A DNA stretch of 64,000 nucleotides, from the NCBI GenBank assembly GCA_964563545.1, contig CAZLXB010000001.1, positions 124,001-188,000 of the forward strand. Direction: 5' to 3'. Each line of letters opens with the position of its first letter. Within the stretch, counting starts at the first letter, position 1. The stretch comes from Casp-actino8 sp964563545. GTDB lineage: Bacteria > Actinomycetota > Acidimicrobiia > Acidimicrobiales > Ilumatobacteraceae. Below, piece by piece: positions 55,547 through 63,297 of the stretch. The notes under the pieces are model-generated. The model was not told the origin of the DNA and did not search any database. It saw only the letters and a list, made by a program, of their open reading frames with translations. Made by a program: the position numbers and the translations under genes.

Positions 55547-56137
55547 TCAGGAGTACTGCTCGGGCAACTCGAACCAGATCGTCAATCCGTACTTGACTCC
55601 GGACTCGAGCGGGCGCGTCTGGTGCGGATGGGTCACGAGAGAGGGCCATACCAACATCGAACCGACCGGTACCGATGTGTTCGTGAAGCCTTGGCGGGGG
55701 AACTCGAGTTCGGCTCCCACGTAGTCGTCGTTGAGTTTGACCGAGGCCGAGACCTGGGCCACGTCGTGATGGATTCGTAGTTCGGTCTGCGCGTCGAGGG
55801 AGTACTTGATGACGAAGATGTCGCGCAGGCCGCAGTAGTCGATGAGTGGCCAATGCTCCTGCAGTTGCGGCCAGATCCGGCCGCCGAGGTCGTTCTGTAC
55901 TGCTTCGAAGAGTCGCGGGCTGATGGCAGCCAGACTCACCTCGTGGCCCGGCACGGGATCGTCGGGCTGCGGGCTGAATCCACCCACCGCCTCGGCGGCG
56001 CGGATGACGGCCGCGCACATCTCGGGCGTCCAGAAGGGCACGACCAGGAGTTCCGAACCAACCTCGGTGATCCCGCTCGCCGGGTCGATCGCGCCGTCGT
56101 ACGCCAAGACTCGGGTGAGGTCGTCGAGGGAAGTCAT
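55547..56137 (-). CDS. 2-oxoglutarate/Fe(II)-dependent oxygenase, PKHD-type (196 aa)
   Basis: Jelly-roll enzyme with the iron motif IHHDVAQVS (H-x-D, ~residue 117-124), the second His in SLVTHPHQTRP and the 2OG-binding residue in VKYGLTIWF. VSASVKLNDDYVGAELEF and VPVGSMLVWPS are typical of prolyl-4-hydroxylase-like PKHD proteins. The substrate may be a protein or small molecule. The stop of gluQ... the upstream gene ends in ATGA overlap with this ATG (56134-56137), so it is co-translated with GluQ. Confidence 0.85.
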   Translation of the reverse strand: MTSLDDLTRVLAYDGAIDPASGITEVGSELLVVPFWTPEMCAAVIRAAEAVGGFSPQPDDPVPGHEVSLAAISPRLFEAVQNDLGGRIWPQLQEHWPLIDYCGLRDIFVIKYSLDAQTELRIHHDVAQVSASVKLNDDYVGAELEFPRQGFTNTSVPVGSMLVWPSLVTHPHQTRPLESGVKYGLTIWFELPEQYS

Positions 56138-57048
56138 GGAGTACGAGTCTGCCAGCGCAGGGGGATCGTCCACGGTGAACGGGGGATCTTCGACCACGCG
56201 AACCCCTCGACCACATCGTCGGATCCAATCGGCAAACCGAGACTCGAGAGCAACTCGTCCCGCACGGCCCGTGAATCCTCACCCGTACGAGCGATGTCGT
56301 CGAGCGTGACCGCGCCATGACGCTTGGCGAGCCGCTCTCCGTCGGAACCGATCACGAGTGGAACGTGCGCATACGACGGGTGCGGTAGGCCGAGCAGCTT
56401 CTGTAAGTGCATCTGCCGCGGTGTGGACAAGAGGAGATCGTCCCCCCGGACCACTTGGTCGACCTGTTGCCATGCGTCGTCGATCACCACCGCAAGGTTG
56501 TACGCGGGCACACCGTCATTACGGCGCAACACGACATCGTCGACGCCACCCTCCACCTCTCCGGCGAGCGCGTCGATGAATCGGTACCGCTCACCATCGG
56601 TGCGCAACCGGATCGCCGGCGGTCGACCCGACTCGGCCCGACGTCGGATTTCGATGGTCGCAAGATCACGGCACGTCCCGGGATATGCGCCCTCGGGAAG
56701 ATCGCCGTGCGGCGCACTGGCCGCGTCGCGGATCTCGCGTCGGGTGCAAAAGCACGGATACGTGAGACCGTCGGCCGTCAGCCGATCGATCGCAGCGTCG
56801 TAGATCGCGAAGCGTTCACTCTGCCGGACGACGTCGACCGGAAAATCGAGGCCGATGGCGCGTAACTCGTTCACTTGCCGGGCCTCGTTCTCGGCAGTGC
56901 TGTTGGCTCGATCGAGATCCTCTATCCGAACGACGAAGTCCCCGCCGGTGGCGCGGGCCGCGACCCATGCCAGAAGTGCGGTACGAAGATTGCCCACGTG
57001 CAGGCTTCCGGTCGGAGACGGCGCGAATCGACCACGGGGCACGACCAC
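56134..57048 (-). CDS. gluQ: Glutamyl-Q tRNA(Asp) synthetase
   Basis: A GluRS catalytic core without the anticodon domain (304 aa). HIGH-like SPTGSLHVGNLR at residues ~10-21, zinc site CFCTRRE...YPGTC, and KMSKS-like LAKRHGAV. It glutamylates queuosine in tRNA-Asp. Start GTG at 57048; a GTG at 57042 has GAGAAT six bases upstream and is an alternative. No queuosine genes are adjacent. Confidence 0.92.
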   Translation of the reverse strand: MVVPRGRFAPSPTGSLHVGNLRTALLAWVAARATGGDFVVRIEDLDRANSTAENEARQVNELRAIGLDFPVDVVRQSERFAIYDAAIDRLTADGLTYPCFCTRREIRDAASAPHGDLPEGAYPGTCRDLATIEIRRRAESGRPPAIRLRTDGERYRFIDALAGEVEGGVDDVVLRRNDGVPAYNLAVVIDDAWQQVDQVVRGDDLLLSTPRQMHLQKLLGLPHPSYAHVPLVIGSDGERLAKRHGAVTLDDIARTGEDSRAVRDELLSSLGLPIGSDDVVEGFAWSKIPRSPWTIPLRWQTRTP

Positions 57049-57106
57049 ATTCTCCCGCCCCGACGTCCGAAGTGCGACTCTCCCCGGAATCTGCTGAGAT
57101 CATCCC

Positions 57107-57499
57107 GTGGGCAATCGGGAACTCAACCGTCGCGAGCGGATGGCGGTCATCCTCGAGCGCGATGGAGCCAATTGCGTGTGGTGTCGACGAGCCATCGACG
57201 TCGGTCTGGTGGAGGCCACGACCGAGCATCTCGTTCCGCGAATCAAGGGTGGGCCGAGCGTGATCGAGAACGAGATCGCCGCGTGCCGGCGCTGCAACGG
57301 TCAACGCGGTCATCTGACCCCGGCCGAGTGGATCGACGAATGCGAACGACGCGGATGGGAGCCCGACCGAGACGTGGTGATTGCCGCACTCATTCGTCTG
57401 CAAGCGGCGTTCGCCGAACGGGGCGGTATGCGTCGGGCCCGACCGTACGTGGCCTCACAACTTCGGCGCCTCACGAAGAATCGGCCCAAATCGGTGTGA
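57107..57499 (+). CDS. HNH endonuclease family protein (130 aa)
   Basis: A compact HNH/zinc domain: CVWCRRAID (C-x2-C), TEHLVPRIKGGPS (E-H core), N in IENEIAACRRCNGQRG (second C-x2-C). The His, Asn and zinc cysteines are all kept, so nuclease activity is possible. No restriction methylase or phage gene is nearby. TGAGAT six bases before the GTG at 57107 is a near-consensus leaderless -10. The Arg-rich tail (RRARPYVASQLRRLTKNR) would bind DNA. Confidence 0.85.
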   Translation: MGNRELNRRERMAVILERDGANCVWCRRAIDVGLVEATTEHLVPRIKGGPSVIENEIAACRRCNGQRGHLTPAEWIDECERRGWEPDRDVVIAALIRLQAAFAERGGMRRARPYVASQLRRLTKNRPKSV

Positions 57500-57530
57500 G
57501 CCGCTCTTGAGCCAGACGCAATGGTCGCCG

Positions 57531-57536
57531 TACCGT
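57531..57536 (+). promoter_or_regulatory. -10 element, leaderless promoter of the CWB2-nuclease gene
   Basis: TACCGT, 6 bases before the GTG at 57543; TTGAGC at 57507-57512, 18 bases upstream, is a fair -35. Confidence 0.65.
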
Positions 57537-57542
57537 CGGACC

Positions 57543-59063
57543 GTGGTTTGCGCTCGGTCTTACTTGCTCGTCGGGCTTGTCGTCCTCGGATCGATTCATG
57601 CAACGGGACGAGTCACTGCCGCATCGACCGAGCGTCTCGGTGGCAACGATCGCTACGAAACGGCGGCCGCGGTCGCCCGGAAGGTGAAAGACGAGGGTCG
57701 AGCCGGATCGACGGTCCTGTTGACCACCGGTGACAACTACCCCGATGCCGTGATGGCCGGCGGGTGGCCGGGGAATGCCGTGATCGTGCTCACCCGGGCC
57801 ACATCGCTCCCGACCGCGAGTCGTTCTCTGCTCCAACAGAGTTGGGTGACCAAGGTGTACGCCATCGGTGGTGCGTCCGCGATCTCGGACGCCCTTCTCG
57901 ATGAGATCCGATCGTTCGGCAAGACGGTCGAGCGCATTTCGGGCTCGAATCGCTATTCCACGTCAGTGGCGGTGAGCGCCGCGTCGGTCCCGGCCCGTTC
58001 GGTCCGTGATCTCTGGGTCGCATCCGGAACCTCGTTCACCGACCAACTCATCGCTGCTGCCGGAGCCCGGCGCACGGGAGGTGCGTTCATGATCGCCGCC
58101 CCGTCGACCGCCCTCGACAGCACGCAGACCGCCGAAATCGATCGCATCAAATCGACGGCGGGCCTCACCGTGCACATCGTCGACGGACAATCCGTACTCG
58201 GAGCAGTCAGCGTGAGCGGAGCAACGAAGAAGACCTACTCGGGTGACGCGTACTCGATGTCGAACGCCACGCAGTCCACGGCTACCAGTGTCGTGGTGGC
58301 GAGTGGCGAGAACTGGCCCGATGCTCTCGGAGGCACGCGCCTCGTGACATCCGCGCGTCCCCTGATTCTCACCCAACGAACATGTGCGCCCAACGCCGTC
58401 GCCACGCGACTCCGCAATGCCACGACCACGATCATCCTCGGCGGATCATCGGCTCTCAGCACCGAATCCGCGCGCGGCACGTCATGTTCTTCGAGCTCCT
58501 CCACCACGACGACACCGAGTCCCTCGACGACCATCGCCTCCGGAAACGCACTCCGCGGGTTGACGATCGCGCCCGAACAAGCGAGCGGCTACGACCGAGA
58601 TCTCTTCAAGCACTGGATCGACGTCGACCGCGACGGCTGCGACACGCGTCGTGAAGTACTGATCGCCGAATCCCTCACCCTGGTCACGGTCGGAACCGGA
58701 TGTTCACTCTCCGGTGGCAAGTGGTTCTCCGCCTACGACGGCGTGGAGACCACCGATGCATCGACCTTCGACATCGACCACGTCGTGGCACTGAAGGAGG
58801 CCTGGGATTCGGGGGCCAGTACCTGGACCGCCGAACGCCGGCAGGCCTTCGCCAACGACCTCGACGACTCCTTCGCACTGATCGCCGTCTCGGCGTCGAG
58901 CAATCGGTCCAAGAGCGACAAGGATCCCGCCGAGTGGCTACCGACGCGCGCCACTTACAAGTGCACCTACGTGAACGACTGGATCCGGATCAAGAAGACC
59001 TGGAATCTCTCCGTCGATCAGGCTGAGTACGACGCGCTCGCACGCATCCTGGCCACCTGTTGA
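57543..59063 (+). CDS. Secreted CWB2-repeat protein with DUF1524 (HNH-like) nuclease domain (506 aa)
   Basis: Signal peptide ~1-30 (LLVGLVVLGSIHA). Residues ~32-320 hold three cell-wall-binding repeat 2 units (ERLGGNDRYETAAAVAR, VYAIGGASAISDALLDEI, RISGSNRYSTSVAVS, TIILGGSSALS). A Ser/Thr-rich linker follows, then a DUF1524/GmrSD-C-type domain (~345-506) with FDIDHVVALKEAWDSGAS and NRSKSDKDPAEWLP, the DH...N of a His-metal nuclease. Two Cys pairs may form disulfides. The likely role is a wall-bound extracellular nuclease for DNA scavenging or competition (inference). Confidence 0.85.
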   Translation: MVCARSYLLVGLVVLGSIHATGRVTAASTERLGGNDRYETAAAVARKVKDEGRAGSTVLLTTGDNYPDAVMAGGWPGNAVIVLTRATSLPTASRSLLQQSWVTKVYAIGGASAISDALLDEIRSFGKTVERISGSNRYSTSVAVSAASVPARSVRDLWVASGTSFTDQLIAAAGARRTGGAFMIAAPSTALDSTQTAEIDRIKSTAGLTVHIVDGQSVLGAVSVSGATKKTYSGDAYSMSNATQSTATSVVVASGENWPDALGGTRLVTSARPLILTQRTCAPNAVATRLRNATTTIILGGSSALSTESARGTSCSSSSSTTTTPSPSTTIASGNALRGLTIAPEQASGYDRDLFKHWIDVDRDGCDTRREVLIAESLTLVTVGTGCSLSGGKWFSAYDGVETTDASTFDIDHVVALKEAWDSGASTWTAERRQAFANDLDDSFALIAVSASSNRSKSDKDPAEWLPTRATYKCTYVNDWIRIKKTWNLSVDQAEYDALARILATC

Positions 59064-59074
59064 TCGAGCGGCCG

Positions 59075-59989
59075 TCAGTGATGGCGGGCGATGAACGAAT
59101 TGATCGCCGCCGCGAGTTCGGGGCCTTTGTCTTCCTGGATGAAGTGGCCCCCTCCGACGATCGTGGTGTGCGGCATGCCGGCGCATCCGGGCACGTTCTT
59201 GCGGAAGGCCCACTCACCGTTCTTGGTGACCGGATCGGAGTCGCCGAACATCGTGACGAACGGTTTCGTCCATTCGCGTAGAACATCCCACGCCCGACGG
59301 TTGGGAAGACTCGACGGATCGTCGAGACCCGCCGGAACGAGAGTGGGGAAGATCCGTGCACCCGCTTTGAACTCCTCGCCCGGGTAGGGGGCGTCGTAGG
59401 CGGCGAGGACCTCGGGCGCCAACGGCTTGGAGGCGCAGCCACCCTCGATGATCTTGGCCGTCGTGAACACCGGCACGGTCTGGCTGAACTCACGCCATTT
59501 GAGGAAGGCGTCGTTCGGCGGCGGGTCACCCGTGGGCAGGCCGCCATTGGCCAACACGATGCGCGAGAACCGCTGCGGGAACGCGGTCGCCAACCGAAGT
59601 CCGATCAACGAGCCCCAGTCCTGGCACACGAGGGTGAGATTGCGCAGATTGTTCTTGACGAGCCACTGACTCATCCAGTCGACGTGCCGCTCGTAGGTGT
59701 AGTCGGTGAGTTCGGTCGGTTTGTCGCTGCGTCCGAATCCGATCAGATCGGGGGCGACCACCCGATGTCCGGCACCGGCGAGAACCGGGATCATCTTGCG
59801 GTACAGGAACGACCATGTCGGCTCACCGTGCATGCAGAGAACCGTCTCGCGCGCGTCATCGGGTCCGGTGTCGACGTGATGCACGCGTAGCGTCGTGCCA
59901 TCGTGAGCCGTCACATCGGTGTAGACGGGTTCGTAGGGCCAGTCGGGAAGGCCAACGAAGCAATCGTCCGGTGTGCGCAGAACCTTCAT
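59075..59989 (-). CDS. Haloalkane dehalogenase-like alpha/beta hydrolase (HLD-I type), 304 aa
   Basis: Oxyanion motif MHGEPTWSFLYRKM, nucleophile elbow VCQDWGSLIGL (Asp, followed by the halide-binding Trp), acid region FGDSDPVT, His in GGGHFIQEDKG. The arrangement equals DhlA/DhmA subfamily I, so hydrolytic dehalogenation is plausible, though some relatives are epoxide hydrolases or luciferase-like. The ATG at 59989 is fixed by a leaderless -10 (TAAGGT, 7 bases); a GTG at 59998 would lie upstream of the transcript start. Confidence 0.85.
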   Translation of the reverse strand: MKVLRTPDDCFVGLPDWPYEPVYTDVTAHDGTTLRVHHVDTGPDDARETVLCMHGEPTWSFLYRKMIPVLAGAGHRVVAPDLIGFGRSDKPTELTDYTYERHVDWMSQWLVKNNLRNLTLVCQDWGSLIGLRLATAFPQRFSRIVLANGGLPTGDPPPNDAFLKWREFSQTVPVFTTAKIIEGGCASKPLAPEVLAAYDAPYPGEEFKAGARIFPTLVPAGLDDPSSLPNRRAWDVLREWTKPFVTMFGDSDPVTKNGEWAFRKNVPGCAGMPHTTIVGGGHFIQEDKGPELAAAINSFIARHH

Positions 59990-59996
59990 GTTCGAC

Positions 59997-60002
59997 ACCT
60001 TA
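59997..60002 (-). promoter_or_regulatory. -10 element, leaderless promoter of the dehalogenase
   Basis: TAAGGT on the minus strand, 7 bases before the ATG at 59989. Confidence 0.6.
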
Positions 60003-60016
60003 GTGAGAGGGTGCGG

Positions 60017-61042
60017 TCACGAAGGCAGACGGTAGGTGCCCGACAGTCGCGCCGGTCCTCCGCCCTCGATCAGAAGGCGGCCATCCTCCACGAGCTGTGT
60101 GAGGTGGGCGAGCACGCTTCTCGCGGCCGGAATATGAAGTTCAGGTACGACGGCCGCATACATGTGTCGCACCATGGGCGCCACGGTGGTGAGCCCGCTA
60201 CCGACCGCGTCGAGCACCTGACGCTCGCGCGACAGTCGGTGCTCGAAGTACGCGTCGAGGAACGGGCCGGGATCGGTCACGGGCGATCCGTGCGTTGGCC
60301 ACAGGATCAGGTCGTCGCGCCGCCGAACTTTGTCGAGTGAGGCGAGGTAATCGCGCATGTCACCATCGGGAGGCGACACGACGGTCGTGCTCCAACCCAT
60401 CACGTGGTCACCGGTGAAGAGAGCCCGTTCTTCCACGAGTTCGACGCACATGTGATTGGAGGTGTGACCCGGGGTGTGAACCGCACGCAACGTCCAGCCG
60501 TCGCCACCGATGACGACCTCGCCGTCATCGATCCGATGGTCCGGTTCGAAGTCGGTATCGACCGTTTCGCGCATCTCACGATCGTCCGGATCGAGACCGG
60601 CGGCGCGGGCGATCTCGCGCTCCTTCTCGATCTCTTCGGCCGACTTCGGCGGTGGGGCGAGGGACTCCATCACCTTCATGTCATCCTCGTTGTCGACCAC
60701 ACCGACGGTTCCGTGCGGACGCCAGGCCGCCGTGGGCGCCCCCGTTTGCGACTTCAGCCACGACACGAGGCCGACGTGATCGCTATGGCAGTGCGTGACG
60801 ACGATCGCGGTCACGCGACGACCTTCGAGTGCGTTGGTGAGGGCGGTGCGATGCTCGGGCAGATCAGGACCCGGGTCGATCACGGCGACATCACGTCCGG
60901 TACCCACGAGATAGGTGCCGGTGCCGGAGAACGTGAATCTCGAAGGATTGCGGGCGATCACCCGCTGCACCAGAGGGCTCACTTGGCTGACCGACGCGTA
61001 CTCGAGAGGATCGATGGGACCGACGAAGGGGATGCCTGCCAT
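60017..61042 (-). CDS. MBL-fold hydrolase, LACTB2/glyoxalase II-like (341 aa)
   Basis: Metallo-beta-lactamase fold with VVTHCHSDHVGLV (HxHxDH, ~residues 88-95), AVHTPGHTSNHMC (His), FTGDHVMGW (Asp) and PTHGSPV (His): a complete dinuclear site. The C-terminal winged-helix-like segment (~275-341) is of the LACTB2 type, which in mitochondria acts as an endoribonuclease; other relatives cleave thioesters. An insertion rich in Glu/Lys lies at ~135-165. GAGGAGGAC precedes the ATG at 61042; the asparaginase gene ends 14 bases upstream, so they form one unit. Confidence 0.87.
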   Translation of the reverse strand: MAGIPFVGPIDPLEYASVSQVSPLVQRVIARNPSRFTFSGTGTYLVGTGRDVAVIDPGPDLPEHRTALTNALEGRRVTAIVVTHCHSDHVGLVSWLKSQTGAPTAAWRPHGTVGVVDNEDDMKVMESLAPPPKSAEEIEKEREIARAAGLDPDDREMRETVDTDFEPDHRIDDGEVVIGGDGWTLRAVHTPGHTSNHMCVELVEERALFTGDHVMGWSTTVVSPPDGDMRDYLASLDKVRRRDDLILWPTHGSPVTDPGPFLDAYFEHRLSRERQVLDAVGSGLTTVAPMVRHMYAAVVPELHIPAARSVLAHLTQLVEDGRLLIEGGGPARLSGTYRLPS

Positions 61043-61055
61043 GTATGTCCTCCTC

Positions 61056-62051
61056 TCAGCGCCCGATGTCCGACAGGTCACCGACGATACGCACTTCGCC
61101 CACCGGTCGACCGTGCCCGAGGATCGTCGCCGCGAAAGCCCGTTCGTCGACCCCCGAGAGGTCGATGCCCAGTGCGCGCAACGCAGCCCGCATGATCGGT
61201 GGACGCGCCCGATTGGCACCATCAGCCACCTTGATGGCCACCGCCCGACCATCGGGAAGCGCCGCTGCGAACACACCTTCGGCACCATCCTTGGCCATCA
61301 AGCCGGGGATACCGGCCATGAGGAGGGTCACGTCGCGAGTCGGACCACCAACCATCTCCGGATGATGCGACATGGCTCGCTGTATGCGCTGACCACCCGA
61401 ACCGACTTCACCCGTGGCTATCCGACGAAACGAGTTGGCCAGCTCGACCAGGGAAATGAGATGTGCGGGGGCCCCGCAACCGTCGATGCCGAATTCCGGA
61501 GCCTCACCACCGGATGCGAGCGGGATCTCGTCGGTGATCGCCCGTTGGAGGGGATGATCAGGCGACAGATAAGACGAATCGCGGGGCCAACCGGCGATCA
61601 CACACGTGGCGAGCATGCCCGCGTGCTTGCCCGAGCAGTTGTGCTGAATCGACGATGGTGTTCCACCTCGATGAATCACCTCGCGTGCTTCGTCTTCATC
61701 GAGCGGTAGATCGACCGTGTTGGCCAGAGCCGACTCGTCCAGACCGACAAGATCGAGGATCCGACGAACACCGGCGATGTGCTGCGCGCGACCGTCGTGG
61801 CTCGCGCACACCAACGCCAGCAGATCGTCGGGGAGGTCGAGACCGTGGCGAACCATCGACAACGCCTGGATCGGCTTCATCGACGAACGCGGGAAGATGG
61901 GCGCGTCGGCGTCGCCGAACGCGAACGCCGTCCGACCGTCCCGCTCCAGCGCAACGACTGCTCCGTGATGTACGGACTCCGGATGTCCGCTGCGTTCGGT
62001 GACGGCCAGAGGAACGTACGACCGGATCGCCCGTGACGATTCGGCGCTCAA
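61056..62051 (-). CDS. L-asparaginase II family protein (331 aa)
   Basis: The PF06089-type asparaginase: TERSGHPESVHHGAVVAL, FPRSSMKPIQAL (SSxKP), CASHDG, NCSGKHAGML and DGCGAPAHLISL are the signatures. These enzymes resemble serine-dependent hydrolases and include Rhizobium AnsA-like asparaginases. The ATG overlaps the upstream transporter stop (ATGA at 62048-62051), so it is made with the AI-2E family gene. Confidence 0.9.
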   Translation of the reverse strand: MSAESSRAIRSYVPLAVTERSGHPESVHHGAVVALERDGRTAFAFGDADAPIFPRSSMKPIQALSMVRHGLDLPDDLLALVCASHDGRAQHIAGVRRILDLVGLDESALANTVDLPLDEDEAREVIHRGGTPSSIQHNCSGKHAGMLATCVIAGWPRDSSYLSPDHPLQRAITDEIPLASGGEAPEFGIDGCGAPAHLISLVELANSFRRIATGEVGSGGQRIQRAMSHHPEMVGGPTRDVTLLMAGIPGLMAKDGAEGVFAAALPDGRAVAIKVADGANRARPPIMRAALRALGIDLSGVDERAFAATILGHGRPVGEVRIVGDLSDIGR

Positions 62052-63238
62052 CGGCCCCGCCCACGACGGAGACGTAGACGCTTGCCGCTGGTGTGCTCCG
62101 AGTTGCGCTCGGGTCGTGCCTTCTTCTCCGACACCACGACGAGGTGATTGTCGATCAGTTCGTGGCGTTCCCCGGATGCCGCCGCCAACGCGACGGCCAT
62201 GGCCGCCACCGGCAGCGCAAGCACCGCGCCCACTGGTCCGAGCAATGCCGCGCCCGCAATCGCTGCACCGAACGACACCGCGGGATGGATCTCCATCGTT
62301 CGCGCCGTGATGCGTGGTGCCACGAGGAAGTTCTCGAACTGTTGATACAGAACGATCACGAGGATGATCACCAGAGCCTTGATGGGTGAGTCGATGAAGG
62401 TGAGCAGCACGGGTAGAACCCCGGCCACGTACGTGCCGATCACCGGAATGAACTGTGAGATGAGCCCGACCCAGATCGCGAGCGCAACGGGAGCCGCCGT
62501 ACCGAGTGACTGGAACGCGATCCAGTGCACGAATGCCGATACTCCAGCGAGCAGAGCCCGGCTGTAGAGGTAGCCGCCCGTCTTGTCGATGGCGAGATCC
62601 CAGGTGTCGAGCACCCGACGCTGACGAGCCGGCGCGAGTCGGCGGCAGATCGAACGACGCAGTCGCGGGCCATCGGCCACCAAGTAGAACGTGAAGAGCA
62701 TCACCGAGAAACCCTGCAACAAGAGTCCGAGGGCGGTCACCGACAGTTGCAGAGCCTCGTCCTGCTGGTTACGGATGAACTCCTGCACCGGACCATCGGG
62801 GTCCTGGATGCTCGCATTCACCTTGTCGGGATTGATCTGGGCCCCGAAGGTGTCGTTCAGAAAGTTCACGGTGCGATTGACGTAACGCTCGGAGTTCTGC
62901 AACAGATCGGCCACCTGTGTGGCGACGAGTGTTCCGATGGCCACGACGAACACGATCACGGCCACGACCAGCGCGAGAAGAATCACAAGAGTCGCACGTC
63001 CGCGTCGCCAACCACGTCTTTCGAGGCGGGTCACACCGGGTTCGATGGCGAGGGAAAGAAAGAGCGAAACGAGAACGAGGATCAGCAGAGAGAACAGGCG
63101 GTCGTAGGCGTACCGGATCAGGATCGTGCCGAGGAATCCGAGCCAGAAGACGACCACGGCCTTCCAGATCCAAGGAGGCATACGACGCGAGTCGAGGTCG
63201 AAGCCGCCGTTTCCCGATGCGGGCTGCACATCCGACAT
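62048..63238 (-). CDS. AI-2E family transporter / permease (396 aa)
   Basis: About eight membrane segments with the family's central soluble loop (~100-170) and the VGLISQFIPVIGTYVAGVLP and YQQFENFLVAPRI motifs. Family members export autoinducer-2 or exchange Na+/H+; function here is unassigned. The C-terminal ~40 residues are basic. A leaderless -10 (TACGCT, 6 bases) sets the ATG. It leads a three-gene unit with asparaginase and the MBL hydrolase. Confidence 0.88.
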   Translation of the reverse strand: MSDVQPASGNGGFDLDSRRMPPWIWKAVVVFWLGFLGTILIRYAYDRLFSLLILVLVSLFLSLAIEPGVTRLERRGWRRGRATLVILLALVVAVIVFVVAIGTLVATQVADLLQNSERYVNRTVNFLNDTFGAQINPDKVNASIQDPDGPVQEFIRNQQDEALQLSVTALGLLLQGFSVMLFTFYLVADGPRLRRSICRRLAPARQRRVLDTWDLAIDKTGGYLYSRALLAGVSAFVHWIAFQSLGTAAPVALAIWVGLISQFIPVIGTYVAGVLPVLLTFIDSPIKALVIILVIVLYQQFENFLVAPRITARTMEIHPAVSFGAAIAGAALLGPVGAVLALPVAAMAVALAAASGERHELIDNHLVVVSEKKARPERNSEHTSGKRLRLRRGRGR

Positions 63239-63244
63239 GTGACG

Positions 63245-63250
63245 AGCGTA
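63245..63250 (-). promoter_or_regulatory. -10 element, leaderless promoter of the AI-2E transporter
   Basis: TACGCT on the minus strand, 6 bases before the ATG at 63238. Confidence 0.6.
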
Positions 63251-63297
63251 CCCACCCCGACAACGCTGCTCGCCACGAGGCGTGGGACGATGTCCAC

